From: Arthrobacter sp. EpRS71
Lineage (GTDB): Bacteria > Actinomycetota > Actinomycetes > Actinomycetales > Micrococcaceae
Reading direction: 5' to 3'
Length of the DNA stretch: 64,000 nucleotides
NCBI RefSeq assembly: GCF_001512285.1
Contig: NZ_LNUV01000006.1
Span: 94,721 to 158,720, forward strand
Shown here one piece after another: positions 1 to 9,701 of this stretch. Position 1 is the stretch's first letter. Every line of letters starts with the position of its first letter. The notes below the pieces were generated by a model that ran no database searches, was not told the origin of the DNA, and saw nothing but the letters and a program-made list of their open reading frames with translations. The translations under genes were made by a program, and so were the position numbers.

Positions 1-26
1 ACGGCGGTTGCGAGCGTGGGATTCAT

Positions 27-1307
27 TTACTTGACTCCTTTGATACGTGTGACGAGGAGGGCGCCGATGATGCCGACTACCGCACCTCCGAGGAACAAGG
101 CGGGGTAGCCGCCGAAGGCGATGACGGGGAACGCGATAGCAGGCACCAGGGATTGGGGGAGGGCCTGGGCGATGTTGAAGACACCGAAGGTCTTGGCATT
201 CTCTGACTGATCGCTGGGCAGCAGGTCGGTAATGAGCGCTACATCCACGGCGCTGAAGACGCCCAGGCCCAAGCCCAGGATTCCTTGGCCCACCAGCACC
301 TGGCCGGTGTTGGTGCTGGTGGCGATGACCACCAGGCCGCCCATCATGATGAGGGCAGAGATGATGACCATGCTCTTGCGCTTGCCAAGACGGTCACTGA
401 TCCAGCCCCCGGCAAGGCTGGTGATGACGGTGCCGGCAGAGCTCACCAGGGTTGCTTGGAACACCAGGCTGGTGACCTGCGTTTCGGCGACGCGGAGGTG
501 GTCCGTGAAGAAGTACGGCAGGTACAGGAGGCCGGCGCAGTAGCCCACATAGACCAGGAACTTGGTGACCCAAGCCCACCCCAGGCCGGGGTAATCCTTG
601 GGGTTGAAGTAGAAGGAACCGAGGACTTCCTTGATGTTCAGCGGTGCCGGTTTCTCCGTGAGGACGCGGTCCTTGAACGTGAAGGCGAACGCTATGGCTA
701 TGGTGGTGCCTACAATCCCCGGCACAACGGCCATCTGCAAAGCGGTCTGGAACATTTGCGCGAAGAAAGCCGCTGCCACGAGGCCAATGGGCAACGTCAT
801 GCCGATGAGTCCGGAAAGGCGCCCGCGCTCCGTTGGACCCGCTTGGTCCGGGAGGGTGGCGACGAGGGCGGCCAGGGCTGCGTTGAAGCCCAGCTGTGCT
901 ACAACCCAGGCTGCGAGGACGGTGCCGACATCCGTGGCCGAACCCAGCATGAAGAGAGCTGCAAGGCCGATGAGGGAGCCGCCCACGATCCATGGTTTGC
1001 GCATCCCGAAGCGGGACGTGGTTCGGTCGCTGAGACGGCCAAAGAACGGGTTGGCGAGCAAGGCGACAGCCGCTCCCACGCCCGCCACGAGGCTGAGCGC
1101 TCCGGCGCGTGTATCCGGTGTGGTGATCTCCGAGACCTTGATGGCGAGGACTACCAACGCGGGGGCAAGAACAGCCATCCAGAGGCCGGCACTCGCAATG
1201 GGCATGCCTATGACGTAGGCGCGGGAAGCGGCTTTGGGCGGGGTGCTTCCAAGCCCCGGGCTGACGGTTTCCGCGCCTGCCACCTGCTGACTGAGATTGA
1301 GGGCCAC
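27..1307 (-). CDS. MFS transporter (GPH/sugar-like)
   Basis: Integral membrane transporter of about 426 residues with roughly 12 hydrophobic segments. The loop after TM2 carries the MFS signature GRLSDRTTSRFGMRKPW, and a second GWISDRLGKRKS lies in the equivalent loop of the C-terminal half. The RFGMRKPW form resembles sugar/cation symporters, so sugar or drug transport are both possible. The frame is open to a GTG at 1334, but GTG at 1307 has an ideal GGAGG four bases upstream and was chosen. It is divergent from a TetR gene at 1443, which probably represses it. The AT-rich gap 1308-1442 would hold the shared promoters. Substrate not determinable. Confidence 0.88.
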   Translation of the reverse strand: MALNLSQQVAGAETVSPGLGSTPPKAASRAYVIGMPIASAGLWMAVLAPALVVLAIKVSEITTPDTRAGALSLVAGVGAAVALLANPFFGRLSDRTTSRFGMRKPWIVGGSLIGLAALFMLGSATDVGTVLAAWVVAQLGFNAALAALVATLPDQAGPTERGRLSGLIGMTLPIGLVAAAFFAQMFQTALQMAVVPGIVGTTIAIAFAFTFKDRVLTEKPAPLNIKEVLGSFYFNPKDYPGLGWAWVTKFLVYVGYCAGLLYLPYFFTDHLRVAETQVTSLVFQATLVSSAGTVITSLAGGWISDRLGKRKSMVIISALIMMGGLVVIATSTNTGQVLVGQGILGLGLGVFSAVDVALITDLLPSDQSENAKTFGVFNIAQALPQSLVPAIAFPVIAFGGYPALFLGGAVVGIIGALLVTRIKGVK

Positions 1308-1442
1308 ATTGCCTCCTGATGAACGGTGACCCACCGTTGGGTCTTGAAGAAAGACTCTAGCGACAAAAATCTAGTGTGACTAGGTTTTTAGGAAAAAAGT
1401 CGAGTGATCCTCGATTTTCGAACGGTGAAATAGACTGAACGG

Positions 1443-2036
1443 ATGTCTACGTCGAGGGCCCGGGGCCAGTACGCCAAGGGGGCAGAACGCCGCGAACAAA
1501 TCATCCAGACGGCAACCGACGTCTTCGCCACCGAAGGGTTTGAGGGAACCGCGCTCAAGCGCGTCGCCGAGTTGGTGGGCGTCAAGGAAGCCACCCTGTT
1601 TCACTACTTCAAGGGCAAGCAGGAACTGTTGACTGCGGTCCTGGCGGAACGGGATCGTCGCTCGCTGGCCGTCGGTGGTGAAACGGAGGTGGGGTTGAGC
1701 CTCATGCCGGGCATTGCTGAGCGGAACCGCAACGAACCAGGGCTGACTACGCTGTACGCGGTGGCATCCTCAACGGCCAACCACCCCGGACACGCCTCCC
1801 ACGCCTACTTCAAGGACCGCTACGAGACCGTGGTGCGGGACATCGCCGTCGACATTGAGCGGCGACAAAAGGCCGGCGAGGTACGCACCGACGTCGACGC
1901 CGTGATGCTGGCCAGGCTGACTGTAGCCGCCTTCGATGGCCTGCAACTGCAGTGGCTCTATGACAAGAACGTGGACATGGCTGACGGGCTGACGCAGTTG
2001 GTGGATGTCCTCCTGGCGCCCCCCTCACCCAACTAG
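1443..2036 (+). CDS. TetR family transcriptional regulator
   Basis: DNA-binding repressor of 197 residues. The N-terminal TetR helix-turn-helix spans about residues 14-60 and ends in the typical ATLFHYFKGKQELL. The C-terminal half is the variable ligand-binding and dimerisation domain. It is divergent from the MFS gene ending at 27, so local control of that exporter is the simplest reading (inference). Its stop codon TAG (2034-2036) already lies inside the large palindrome at 2028-2093, which would act as transcription terminator for this gene and for convergent lysC. Confidence 0.88.
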   Translation: MSTSRARGQYAKGAERREQIIQTATDVFATEGFEGTALKRVAELVGVKEATLFHYFKGKQELLTAVLAERDRRSLAVGGETEVGLSLMPGIAERNRNEPGLTTLYAVASSTANHPGHASHAYFKDRYETVVRDIAVDIERRQKAGEVRTDVDAVMLARLTVAAFDGLQLQWLYDKNVDMADGLTQLVDVLLAPPSPN

Positions 2037-2093
2037 GTAGCAGATCAGGCCGTTCTGAGCGCTCAGAACGGCCTGATCTGCTACCTACTTGGG
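2028..2093. repeat. Intergenic palindrome family, copy 1
   Basis: Near-perfect inverted repeat centred between 2060 and 2061. The inner 54 bp (2034-2087) are a perfect palindrome with 27-bp arms, and five more outer pairs (CCCAA/TTGGG) follow after one mismatch. It sits between the convergent TetR and lysC genes. Related elements occur at 33988-34055 and 62171-62236, which makes this a dispersed family rather than an ordinary terminator. There is no T-run after the stem. Likely roles are bidirectional terminator, REP-like element or mRNA 3' protection (inference). Confidence 0.88.
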
Positions 2094-2111
2094 GCGTTGC
2101 CCGTGGTGACC

Positions 2112-3458
2112 CTAGCGGCCGGTGCCGCCGTAAACGGTGGCTTCAGCGTCGCCGTCGAGCTCAAACGCATTGTGGATGGCGCGCACGGCGTCATCCAAGG
2201 CGTCAGCGCTGGTGACCACGGAAATGCGGATTTCCGAGGTGGAGATCATGTCAATGTTGATACCAGCGTCGGACAGGGCCTTGAAGAACGTGGCCGAAAC
2301 GCCGGGGTGTGAACGCATGCCTGCGCCAATGAGGGAGAGCTTGCCAACATGCTCGTTGTATTCAATGCTCTCGAAACCGATCTGACCCTCGGCAGCGCGC
2401 AGGGCCGCAAGGGCATCGGCACCTTCCACGATGGGAAGCGTGAACGAAATGTCCGTGCGGCCGGTGCCGTGCGTGGACACGTTCTGGACGATCATGTCGA
2501 TGTTCGAGTGCGCATCGGCAATCACCTGGAAGATTGCAGCTGCCTTGCCGGGGATGTCCGGCACACCAACCACGGTGACCTTGGCTTCGGACCGGTCGTG
2601 TGCAACGCCGGAAATGATTGGCTGCTCCAAGGCAACTCCCTCTTGAATAGTGAACTTCTCGTCGGCTCCGGGGATGACCCAGGTGCCTTCGTTCTGGCTG
2701 AATGACGAGCGGACGTGCAGCGGCACACCGAAACGGCGGGCATACTCCACGCACCGCAGGTGCAGGATCTTGGCCCCGGAAGCGGCCAGCTCCAGCATTT
2801 CTTCGCTGGAGATACGGTCGATCTTCTGGGCGCTGCTGACGACGCGGGGGTCGGCGGTGTAGATGCCGTCCACGTCCGTGTAAATCTCGCAGACGTCGGC
2901 TTCAAGCGCTGCTGCCAAGGCAACGGCTGTGGTGTCCGAACCGCCGCGGCCCAACGTGGTGATCTCATTGGTGATGCGGCTCATGCCTTGGAAGCCTGCC
3001 ACGATCGCAATATGACCCTTGTCCAGGGCCGTGCGGATGCGGTGGGGGTCGACGTCGATAATTCGCGCCTTGCCGTGGATGCCGTCGGTAATCATGCCGG
3101 CCTGGGAGCCCGTGAAGGACTGCGCGGAGGCGCCGAACTTGTTGATGGCCATGGCGAGCAAGGCCATGGAAATTCGCTCACCGGCGGACAACAGCATGTC
3201 CATTTCACGGGCGGGAGCCGAGTCGGTGACCTGGCTTGCGAGGTCCAGGAGTTCGTCGGTGGTGTCGCCCATCGCGGAAACAACAACCACAACCTCGTTG
3301 CCGGCCTTCTGCGCATCCACGACGCGCTGAGCGACCCGCTTGATGCCATCAGCATCTGCAACCGAGGAACCGCCGAACTTTTGAACGATCAGCTGCTTGG
3401 TAATGGCAGCCTCGTTGGAGAGCTCTTCGATCTTCACTTCGGTAGTGGGCATAGTCAT
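2112..3458 (-). CDS. lysC: Aspartate kinase
   Basis: ATP-dependent phosphorylation of L-aspartate, the first step toward lysine (and diaminopimelate), threonine and methionine. The 448-residue protein has the amino-acid kinase signature KFGGSSV at residues 27-33, a [14 protein letters not shown] substrate motif in the middle and two C-terminal ACT domains from about residue 300, as in feedback-regulated class I enzymes. Compared with many actinobacterial LysC proteins it has about 18 extra N-terminal residues. ATG at 3458 has a GAGGG upstream; the second ATG two codons later is also possible. The usual partner asd is not adjacent: convergent TetR lies downstream and DUF427 upstream. No lysine riboswitch was recognised upstream. 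Confidence 0.96.
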   Translation of the reverse strand: MTMPTTEVKIEELSNEAAITKQLIVQKFGGSSVADADGIKRVAQRVVDAQKAGNEVVVVVSAMGDTTDELLDLASQVTDSAPAREMDMLLSAGERISMALLAMAINKFGASAQSFTGSQAGMITDGIHGKARIIDVDPHRIRTALDKGHIAIVAGFQGMSRITNEITTLGRGGSDTTAVALAAALEADVCEIYTDVDGIYTADPRVVSSAQKIDRISSEEMLELAASGAKILHLRCVEYARRFGVPLHVRSSFSQNEGTWVIPGADEKFTIQEGVALEQPIISGVAHDRSEAKVTVVGVPDIPGKAAAIFQVIADAHSNIDMIVQNVSTHGTGRTDISFTLPIVEGADALAALRAAEGQIGFESIEYNEHVGKLSLIGAGMRSHPGVSATFFKALSDAGINIDMISTSEIRISVVTSADALDDAVRAIHNAFELDGDAEATVYGGTGR

Positions 3459-3602
3459 GCGCGCACCCTCACTGCATCAATAGGGTTCGAACGCGGCATG
3501 CCAAATCCAAATTTGAGCACGCCCGCGTAGCTTATTTGCCCAGTTTATCGCCGTGCGCACGGCTGATAGGAATTGTGACCACATAGCGGCCACGTCTTGG
3601 CA

Positions 3603-4202
3603 TTACCATCCGGCAGTGCCCGGACCACCCTTGAACGGGCCCACAATCTGGCGGGTGATCCAGCCGCCGTAAAAGCCACCTTCCTGAAACGTCACCTGCT
3701 CGCCGTCGATCTCGCAGGAATCCATACGTTCCGGGTACAGGGCCACCCGGCTGCTGAGGGCCTCGAACCCCCGGGTGGGTTGCGGGTACGTCCACCCGCC
3801 ACGCTCAACAACCATCCCTCCGGCCTTGATGGTGAAATAGCTTGCCTCGCCCTTGAACTCGCAAAAAGTGGCGCCACCAACAGGGACAAGCACACCATCA
3901 GGGAAGGCATCCAACGGCACGTAGTAGACGGGCGGATGGCTCGTCTCCAGAACACGCACAGCATTGGTGGTGTCCACAATCACCTGACCTCCAAGCCGCA
4001 CCACAACCCGTTCAGATCGTGGCTCCACCCTGGGCGGGCGCGGGTAGTCCCACACCGACTCCTGACCCGGGGCAGGCTTGATGGGCTGGGGACGCCGGAA
4101 GAGGCCGGAAAAACCGCGGTTGGAGACCATGTTCCATGGTGGCACGCTTGGCTGGGATCTCCCCGTGAAAGCCGGTGCCTCAAAACCTTGCAGCCCCGGC
4201 AT
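3603..4202 (-). CDS. DUF427 domain-containing protein
   Basis: Soluble protein of 199 residues matching the DUF427 family, which forms small beta-rich folds of unknown function. Visible family features are VRVLETSHPPVYYVP followed by TFCEFKGEASYFTI. The C-terminal half appears to hold a second related segment (EALSSRVALYPERMD). It lies upstream of lysC on the same strand with a gap of about 145 bases, so co-transcription is possible but not evident. ATG at 4202 is the first start of the open frame. Function unknown. Confidence 0.85.
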   Translation of the reverse strand: MPGLQGFEAPAFTGRSQPSVPPWNMVSNRGFSGLFRRPQPIKPAPGQESVWDYPRPPRVEPRSERVVVRLGGQVIVDTTNAVRVLETSHPPVYYVPLDAFPDGVLVPVGGATFCEFKGEASYFTIKAGGMVVERGGWTYPQPTRGFEALSSRVALYPERMDSCEIDGEQVTFQEGGFYGGWITRQIVGPFKGGPGTAGW

Positions 4203-4256
4203 ATCGGTTGGGGCAGGCCGGGCGTACCATCCAACTCATGACGTTTGTGAGCGGCG

Positions 4257-5348
4257 ATGGCCGGCTTGCCTGACCATACGGGCGGTTCGGGTCCGGGATG
4301 GAACGAGCCCGAATACGAAGTCATCGGCGGCGGGATGATCGATGACCAGCCATCCGAGGTGAGCGACCTGAAATCAGGCACGGGACCGCCGCACGCCCCT
4401 GGAAATTTCACCGTGACTGCCGGCGAGGCGTGGCGGAACACCCGGAAGTCCTTCAGGTCGTGGTGGTTCTGGATTGCCTGCGCACTGGGGATTGCTCTCG
4501 CCTGGGGGATAGCGGCCGCGTTGGTGGTTTGGGCAGAATCCAACGGGTGGTTCGACGCCGACGTCGCACATGCCGTCCACTTACTGATGGCGGCATTCCT
4601 GGCACTCTCAGCGGCCGTTTTGGGAGTCGCGTGGGGCTTCCGGCATTCGAACGGAAGCATCCCTTCACTGCTGCTTGCAGGAGCCATGCGCGGGCTGGGA
4701 TTGGCCGTGCCGGCTTGCGCAGTTTTGCTCGTGGTGGGCTTCAGCGTCGGCGGGCCGACCGCGTTGGCCGGTGCCGCCGTCGTCGTCATTGTCCTTGAAG
4801 TAGCCCTCTTCGGGCTGATCGGTGCTGGTTCGCGGAAATGCTTCGCCAAGGCCACGTCGGGTGCTGCTGTGGCAGTGGTGCTGATGGCTTTCCTTTGCCT
4901 GGCAAATGTGGCGGTCACAGTCCTGTTGCTGCCCTCCACCACGGACATGGGCCAGGCTTCGGTGCCGGTGAACGTTGAGCGGGACGACTCCGGAAGAATC
5001 ACTGCCTACGAATGCGTTGGCGACCTTCGACCCGTTGAGGTGGCGCACACGGACCGGATAGCCTGGCTGGCCACCACCAACCCTGCTCTGCTCCTGGGTA
5101 GCGTGGGCGGGGAACTGGCGCCCACGGACAACCCGATTGGATGGATGTTGTCCGGACTGCAATGGGCCGCCGACGGCCCGTCACGCGAGGTCCCGTGCCT
5201 TGGCGGGGAATCAAGCGCCGGGCTCGCTCCGTCCATGCCTGTAGCGCTGACGGGCTTGGTGCTGCAGACAGTGGTGGCCGCTCTGGTGATGGCGTCGGGA
5301 CGCTGGCTGGCCGGGCGGAGGCTGCGTACTAGTTCGGGTTCTGGCTGA
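4257..5348 (+). CDS. Hypothetical polytopic membrane protein
   Basis: Protein of 363 residues with no family I recognise. After a hydrophilic N-terminus of about 60 residues there are around six hydrophobic segments (near residues 75-95, 110-130, 140-165, 168-190, 200-225 and at the C-terminus). An extracytoplasmic or cytoplasmic domain of about 90 residues precedes the last segment, which is followed by a positively charged tail (GRRLRTSSGSG). It is divergent from the DUF427 gene. Its last 20 bases overlap the convergent 3' end of the reductase-like gene below. Ala/Val/Leu-rich composition and GC3 bias support real coding. Confidence 0.72.
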   Translation: MAGLPDHTGGSGPGWNEPEYEVIGGGMIDDQPSEVSDLKSGTGPPHAPGNFTVTAGEAWRNTRKSFRSWWFWIACALGIALAWGIAAALVVWAESNGWFDADVAHAVHLLMAAFLALSAAVLGVAWGFRHSNGSIPSLLLAGAMRGLGLAVPACAVLLVVGFSVGGPTALAGAAVVVIVLEVALFGLIGAGSRKCFAKATSGAAVAVVLMAFLCLANVAVTVLLLPSTTDMGQASVPVNVERDDSGRITAYECVGDLRPVEVAHTDRIAWLATTNPALLLGSVGGELAPTDNPIGWMLSGLQWAADGPSREVPCLGGESSAGLAPSMPVALTGLVLQTVVAALVMASGRWLAGRRLRTSSGSG

Positions 5349-5934
5349 GCGGCCGCCGAGCGTACTCAGAGATCACGACGCCCGAGCCGAACGCCGTCGT
5401 CGAGACCTCCTCGAAGGCGCTGGGCCGGTAGGCGCCGGGCGCAAACAGCGGGATGCCGTCCCCAAAGAGCAGCGGGCTGCGTTTGAGCACGAGCCGGTCG
5501 ATTTCACCCGCGAGCTGGGTTGCGAGTTGCCCACCCCCACAGAGCCAAATCGACTTCCCGGGCTGGGACTTTAGCCGGCGCACCACATCTACCGGGTCTT
5601 CATCGGTAATGGTCAAATTCGGGTGCTCGCCGGGGATGTCCTTCTCGGTGCGCGTCCGGGAGAACACTACTTGTTCGAGGTGCTGGTACGGGCTGGTCAT
5701 ACCCGCCGGCAGGCCGACGGCGTAGGTGTTCCAGCCCATCACCACAGTGCCAAAGGTGGTCCCGGCACGTTCAATTCCCATGGCATCGGCAACCGCTGTG
5801 GGAATGGCTTCCGGGAAGCGCTGGATTTGGGCGGCCATATGGTCACCCTCCACCGGAAACGCATCGAACTCACCCCCTGGACCGGCAATGTAGCCATCCA
5901 GGCTCACGGCAACGTAATACACAAGTTCTCGCAC
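5329..5934 (-). CDS. Dihydrofolate reductase / RibD C-terminal family protein
   Basis: Protein of 201 residues of the bacterial bifunctional deaminase-reductase C-terminal (RibD_C) family, related to DHFR. It begins ELVYYVAVSLDGYIAGPGGE, has the mid-protein GTVVMGWNTYAVG motif, and ends with IWLCGGGQLATQL followed by LLFGDGIPLF, typical of NADPH-binding members. GTG at 5934 is the probable start. Members of this group are usually annotated as putative reductases with unknown physiological substrate. It lies 36 bases downstream of the recR stop on the same strand. Confidence 0.88.
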   Translation of the reverse strand: MRELVYYVAVSLDGYIAGPGGEFDAFPVEGDHMAAQIQRFPEAIPTAVADAMGIERAGTTFGTVVMGWNTYAVGLPAGMTSPYQHLEQVVFSRTRTEKDIPGEHPNLTITDEDPVDVVRRLKSQPGKSIWLCGGGQLATQLAGEIDRLVLKRSPLLFGDGIPLFAPGAYRPSAFEEVSTTAFGSGVVISEYARRPLSQNPN

Positions 5935-5970
5935 GGGACCCCCATCACGGTTGACGTTGTGATTGCGAGA

Positions 5971-6570
5971 CTACAACAGCGCGTTGCGCCGGCCTTCAAA
6001 GGCCCGGCCGAGCGTGACTTCGTCGGCGTACTCCAGGTCTCCGCCCACGGGCAGGCCAGAGGCAAGACGCGTCACCGTGATGCCGATCGACTTGAGCATG
6101 CGGGCAAGATAGGTGGCCGTCGCCTCGCCCTCAAGGTTGGGGTCCGTGGCAATGATGATTTCCTGGATGGCGCCGTCATTGAGCCGCGTGAGGAGCTCAC
6201 GGATGCGCAACTGCTCCGGGCCGATGCCCGCAATCGGATTAATGGCGCCGCCCAGCACGTGATACCGGCCGCGGAAGGACCGCGTACGCTCCACAGCCAA
6301 GACGTCCTTGGACTCCTCGACGACGCAGATAACCGACGGGTCACGGCGCTGGTCTCGGCAAATGTTGCACGTTTCCTGCTCGGTCACGTTGAAGCACACA
6401 CTACAGAACTTCACGCGTTCCTTCACCGTGGTGATGGCCGTGACGAGGCGCTTCATATCCTCAGGATCTGCCTCGAGAATGTGGAAGGCCAGGCGCTGCG
6501 CTGACTTGGGGCCCACACCGGGAAGCCGGCCGAGCTCATCAATCAGCTCTTGAACTGCACCTTCGTACAC
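5971..6570 (-). CDS. recR: Recombination mediator protein RecR
   Basis: Recombinational repair protein that works with RecO (and RecF) to load RecA on gapped DNA. The 199-residue length is normal. It has the N-terminal helix-hairpin-helix ([20 protein letters not shown], residues 13-32), a C4 zinc finger with Cys 56, 59, 68 and 71, and a Toprim domain starting [15 protein letters not shown]. It starts at GTG 6570, 34 bases after the dnaX stop, so it is in the dnaX operon. The ybaB/ebfC gene that commonly sits between dnaX and recR is absent. Confidence 0.97.
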   Translation of the reverse strand: MYEGAVQELIDELGRLPGVGPKSAQRLAFHILEADPEDMKRLVTAITTVKERVKFCSVCFNVTEQETCNICRDQRRDPSVICVVEESKDVLAVERTRSFRGRYHVLGGAINPIAGIGPEQLRIRELLTRLNDGAIQEIIIATDPNLEGEATATYLARMLKSIGITVTRLASGLPVGGDLEYADEVTLGRAFEGRRNALL

Positions 6571-6604
6571 AATGTCCTCGTTAGTTTGAAATCAATGCTG
6601 GAAA

Positions 6605-9600
6605 TCAGCGGGGTTGCAGGGGTGAACCATCCAAGGCGCGCTCTTCAATCAGCTTCCCGCCCAGAATACGCTCCACGGCAGCCCTCCCAAAGACCCGGGA
6701 TTCTTCGATGGTTTCGTCCTCCGGGCTGGGAATGTCCTCCGTCACGGTGGCGGGCGCTGCCTGGGTCCGCGCAGGTGCCTGAACACGCCCCGCCTGGGCT
6801 TCGGGACTGTTGGTCAGCCTCTGGTACAGGCTTTGGCGTCCGTTCGGACTGCCCGACGGCGCGCCCTCCTCAAGCGTCGCCACCGAACCGTGCGCTTCCT
6901 CGGGCTGCGTCGCCAAGGAGGGCCAGGGGGCAGGTGCGTTGCTGGTTGCCGGTGCAGGCATGGACTCCGCTGCGGGCCAGCTCGACGCCGGTGCGACGTC
7001 CCAGCTGGAGCTCGGGTTCTGCTCCGCATTGGTGGGGTGGCCGTAGGCGCCGGTGGGCGCCTCCGGAACCTGGGCTGCGGCCGGCTCGTAGTCAGGCGCG
7101 TCCGTTACCGGGGCGGCTTCCTCGGCAGCTGGAGCAGGGTTCTTGCCCACGTTGGACTCCGCGCCCACTACCCACGTACCCGGCGCTTGCTCCACAGCAC
7201 GGGACCACGGATCCTCGGCCGAGTTGCCGCTCTTGGTACGTGGCGGTGTGGCCGTGGTGGGTGAGCTGTGGGGCGGTGTTGACGCCCGGCTTGCAGACTG
7301 GGCCTGGGGTGCTGGTGGTTGGGCGGCCGGTTGTGCGTTGCCAGAGCCGTAGCCAGACGGTGGTTCCCAGTCCGCGGGAGGCTCTTCATCCAGAGGAGGC
7401 GCATCCTCGTCGAGGGGCGGACCCCAATCGTCGTCTGGGTACGAGTAGTCGCCGGAGGGCTCGGAAGCCGGGGGAGTAGATGGCGCGGGGGCCTGGGGTG
7501 TAGATGGCGACGGGGCCGGGGGTGCTGCTGCCGGGGCTGCTGATGCTGGCACGGAAGCTTCCACCGAAGCTGATGCCGCGGCGGCGGGCGCTGGAGGTGC
7601 GGATGCTTCTACTGGCGCGGAAGCGGGTGCTAGACCCCAAGCGGAGTCGACAGCTGACACCGGAGCGGGCGTCGAGGCTGTTTGAGCAGGGGCTGATGCG
7701 ACACTTGCTGCAGCAGCCGGAGTTTCCCGGCTAGTAGGTGCTTTTGGGTTTGGCTCAGAGCTCGCTGAGCTGTTGCCGCCAGCGACCGCGACGATCTGGC
7801 AGTCGATACCGATGGTCTTGTGAATCGCTTGGCGAAGGTTCTCGGAATGATCCGCACGCCCGAACGCACCGGCGAGGCCGCCCGTGGTGAATGCCAACGT
7901 CAGCACCTGGCCGTCGAACTGGGCCACTTGGGCATTCGGTTCCACCAGCGCCCACGTGCTGCGCTTGATCTTGGTCAAGGTCTGGAGGACATCCGGCCAC
8001 GCACGGCGCAGGGCCTCCACGTCACCGCTGCCACCGGAGACTGGAACGTGAGCCGGAACCTGGGTGGCAGGTTGCGGGGCCGCATCAGCCGATGACATGG
8101 CCGGCTGCGCCTGAGGCGAAGGCGTCGGTGCCTGAACGGGCTGGGGCTGATGCGGTGCGGCAGCTGGCTGTGCCTTGCCGGTAACTGGGCGGTCTTCAAC
8201 AGGCCAGTCGTTGGTGGATACCCGTGGTGCTGTGATGGCTTCCCGGGTACCGGCGTCAGCGGTCGGCTGAGCGGCCGACGCGGGCGTGGACGGCTCAGCG
8301 GGAGATTGTTCCGGACTAGGCTGCACAGGCGCGGCTGGCACTGAGGCGGGTGCTTGTTGCGAAACCGGGGGTGCCGCCGGGGCAGCCGTTACAGCGGGAG
8401 TCTGAGCCGGTGCCGGAGCCGCAGGCGTGGTGGGTGTACCAGCCGCAGCGGCGGGCGCGCCAGCAGCGACAGCCGTTGCGCCGCCGTCGCCCGTGTAATT
8501 CAGGCGACGTTCCACGCGGTCAATGCGGGCAGCGATGCCCCGCTCGGTCTGCTCAGCGCTGGGCAGGAGGATGCGGGCACACAGAAGCTCAAGGTGAAGG
8601 CGCGGCGACGTGGCGCCAGTCATCTCCGTGAGGGCGGTGTTGGTGACATCCGCTGCCCGGGACAGCTCGGCTGCGCCCAGGTTGGTGGCCTGGTTCCGCA
8701 TGCGGGCGATCTGGTCTGCGGGCATGCCGCGGAGGATGGCCTGCGCGCTCTCCGGCATCGCCTGGACGATGATGAGATCGCGGAAGCGTTCCAAGAGGTC
8801 CTCGACGAAACGACGAGGATCGTGTCCGGTCTGGATGACGCGGTCCACTGCGCGGAACACGGTGGCAGCGTCGGCAGCGGCCACAGCATCCACGATGTCG
8901 TCCAGCAAGGAAGCGTGCGTATAGCCAAGCAGCGCAACGGCGAGCTCGTAATCCAAGCCGTTGGGGCCGGCCCCAGCCATCAGCTGGTCAAGGACGGACA
9001 GGGTGTCCCTCACGGAACCGCCACCCGCGCGGATGACGAGTGAAAGCACGCCAGGAGCTACCGGAACATTCTCCTGCTGGCAAAGGAGCTCGAGGTACTG
9101 CATCAGCGGTTCCGGCGGCACCAACCGGAAGGGGTAGTGGTGCGTGCGGGAGCGGATGGTTCCGATGACCTTGTCCGGCTCCGTGGTGGCGAAGATGAAC
9201 TTGATGTGTTCCGGCGGCTCTTCGACGATCTTCAGAAGCGCGTTGAAGCCAGCCGACGTGACCATGTGGGCCTCGTCAATGATGAAGATTTTGTAGCGGT
9301 CCCGGACCGGGGCGAAGGTTGCGCGTTCACGGAGATCACGGGCGTCGTCAACGCCACCGTGGCTGGCGGCGTCGATTTCGATGACGTCCAGCGAACCGGA
9401 GCCGCCGCGCGCCAGTTCAATGCAACTGGGGCACTTGCCGCAGGGGGTGTCGGTGGGACCCTCCGCGCAATTCAGGCAGCGAGCCAAGATGCGCGCCGAG
9501 GTGGTCTTGCCACAACCGCGGGGGCCGGAGAAGAGGTAGGCGTGGTTCACGCGGTTCTTGCGGAGCGCCGTCATCAGCGGCTCCGTGACGTGTTCCTGCC

Positions 9601-9661
9601 CGATAACGTCCGCGAAAGAGTCCGGGCGGTACCTTCGATACAGGGCAGTTGTAACAGTCAC
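6605..9661 (-). CDS. dnaX: DNA polymerase III subunit gamma/tau
   Basis: Clamp-loader ATPase of the replicative polymerase. The first about 380 residues are conserved: Walker A GPRGCGKT (46-53), zinc-binding Cys 65, 74, 77 and 80, and Walker B/DEAH IIDEAH near 127-133. The remaining 600 residues are very rich in Pro, Ala and Gln, with a conserved island (VEALRRAWPDVLQTLTKIKRSTWAL) corresponding to the tau C-terminal part, and then an acidic Pro-rich tail. At 1018 residues it is long but typical for this group. GTG at 9661 gives the canonical TALYRRYRP start. No slippery A-rich frameshift site was seen. It leads the dnaX-recR operon, downstream of ffs. Confidence 0.96.
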   Translation of the reverse strand: MTVTTALYRRYRPDSFADVIGQEHVTEPLMTALRKNRVNHAYLFSGPRGCGKTTSARILARCLNCAEGPTDTPCGKCPSCIELARGGSGSLDVIEIDAASHGGVDDARDLRERATFAPVRDRYKIFIIDEAHMVTSAGFNALLKIVEEPPEHIKFIFATTEPDKVIGTIRSRTHHYPFRLVPPEPLMQYLELLCQQENVPVAPGVLSLVIRAGGGSVRDTLSVLDQLMAGAGPNGLDYELAVALLGYTHASLLDDIVDAVAAADAATVFRAVDRVIQTGHDPRRFVEDLLERFRDLIIVQAMPESAQAILRGMPADQIARMRNQATNLGAAELSRAADVTNTALTEMTGATSPRLHLELLCARILLPSAEQTERGIAARIDRVERRLNYTGDGGATAVAAGAPAAAAGTPTTPAAPAPAQTPAVTAAPAAPPVSQQAPASVPAAPVQPSPEQSPAEPSTPASAAQPTADAGTREAITAPRVSTNDWPVEDRPVTGKAQPAAAPHQPQPVQAPTPSPQAQPAMSSADAAPQPATQVPAHVPVSGGSGDVEALRRAWPDVLQTLTKIKRSTWALVEPNAQVAQFDGQVLTLAFTTGGLAGAFGRADHSENLRQAIHKTIGIDCQIVAVAGGNSSASSEPNPKAPTSRETPAAAASVASAPAQTASTPAPVSAVDSAWGLAPASAPVEASAPPAPAAAASASVEASVPASAAPAAAPPAPSPSTPQAPAPSTPPASEPSGDYSYPDDDWGPPLDEDAPPLDEEPPADWEPPSGYGSGNAQPAAQPPAPQAQSASRASTPPHSSPTTATPPRTKSGNSAEDPWSRAVEQAPGTWVVGAESNVGKNPAPAAEEAAPVTDAPDYEPAAAQVPEAPTGAYGHPTNAEQNPSSSWDVAPASSWPAAESMPAPATSNAPAPWPSLATQPEEAHGSVATLEEGAPSGSPNGRQSLYQRLTNSPEAQAGRVQAPARTQAAPATVTEDIPSPEDETIEESRVFGRAAVERILGGKLIEERALDGSPLQPR

Positions 9662-9701
9662 AAGTGAAACCTACCTATAGGGACTGACAGTTAAAGTAAG
9701 T

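Noticed and set aside
2112..3458. Separate beta subunit gene inside lysC
   Set aside because: Some bacteria translate an internal lysC start. An internal start with a clear ribosome site was not evident here.
3459..3600. Lysine riboswitch or attenuator upstream of lysC
   Set aside because: The 140-base leader is too short for the usual lysine riboswitch and lacks a recognisable core.
6605..9661. Programmed frameshift producing a short DnaX form
   Set aside because: No A-rich slippery heptamer with a downstream stem was seen where the conserved part ends.
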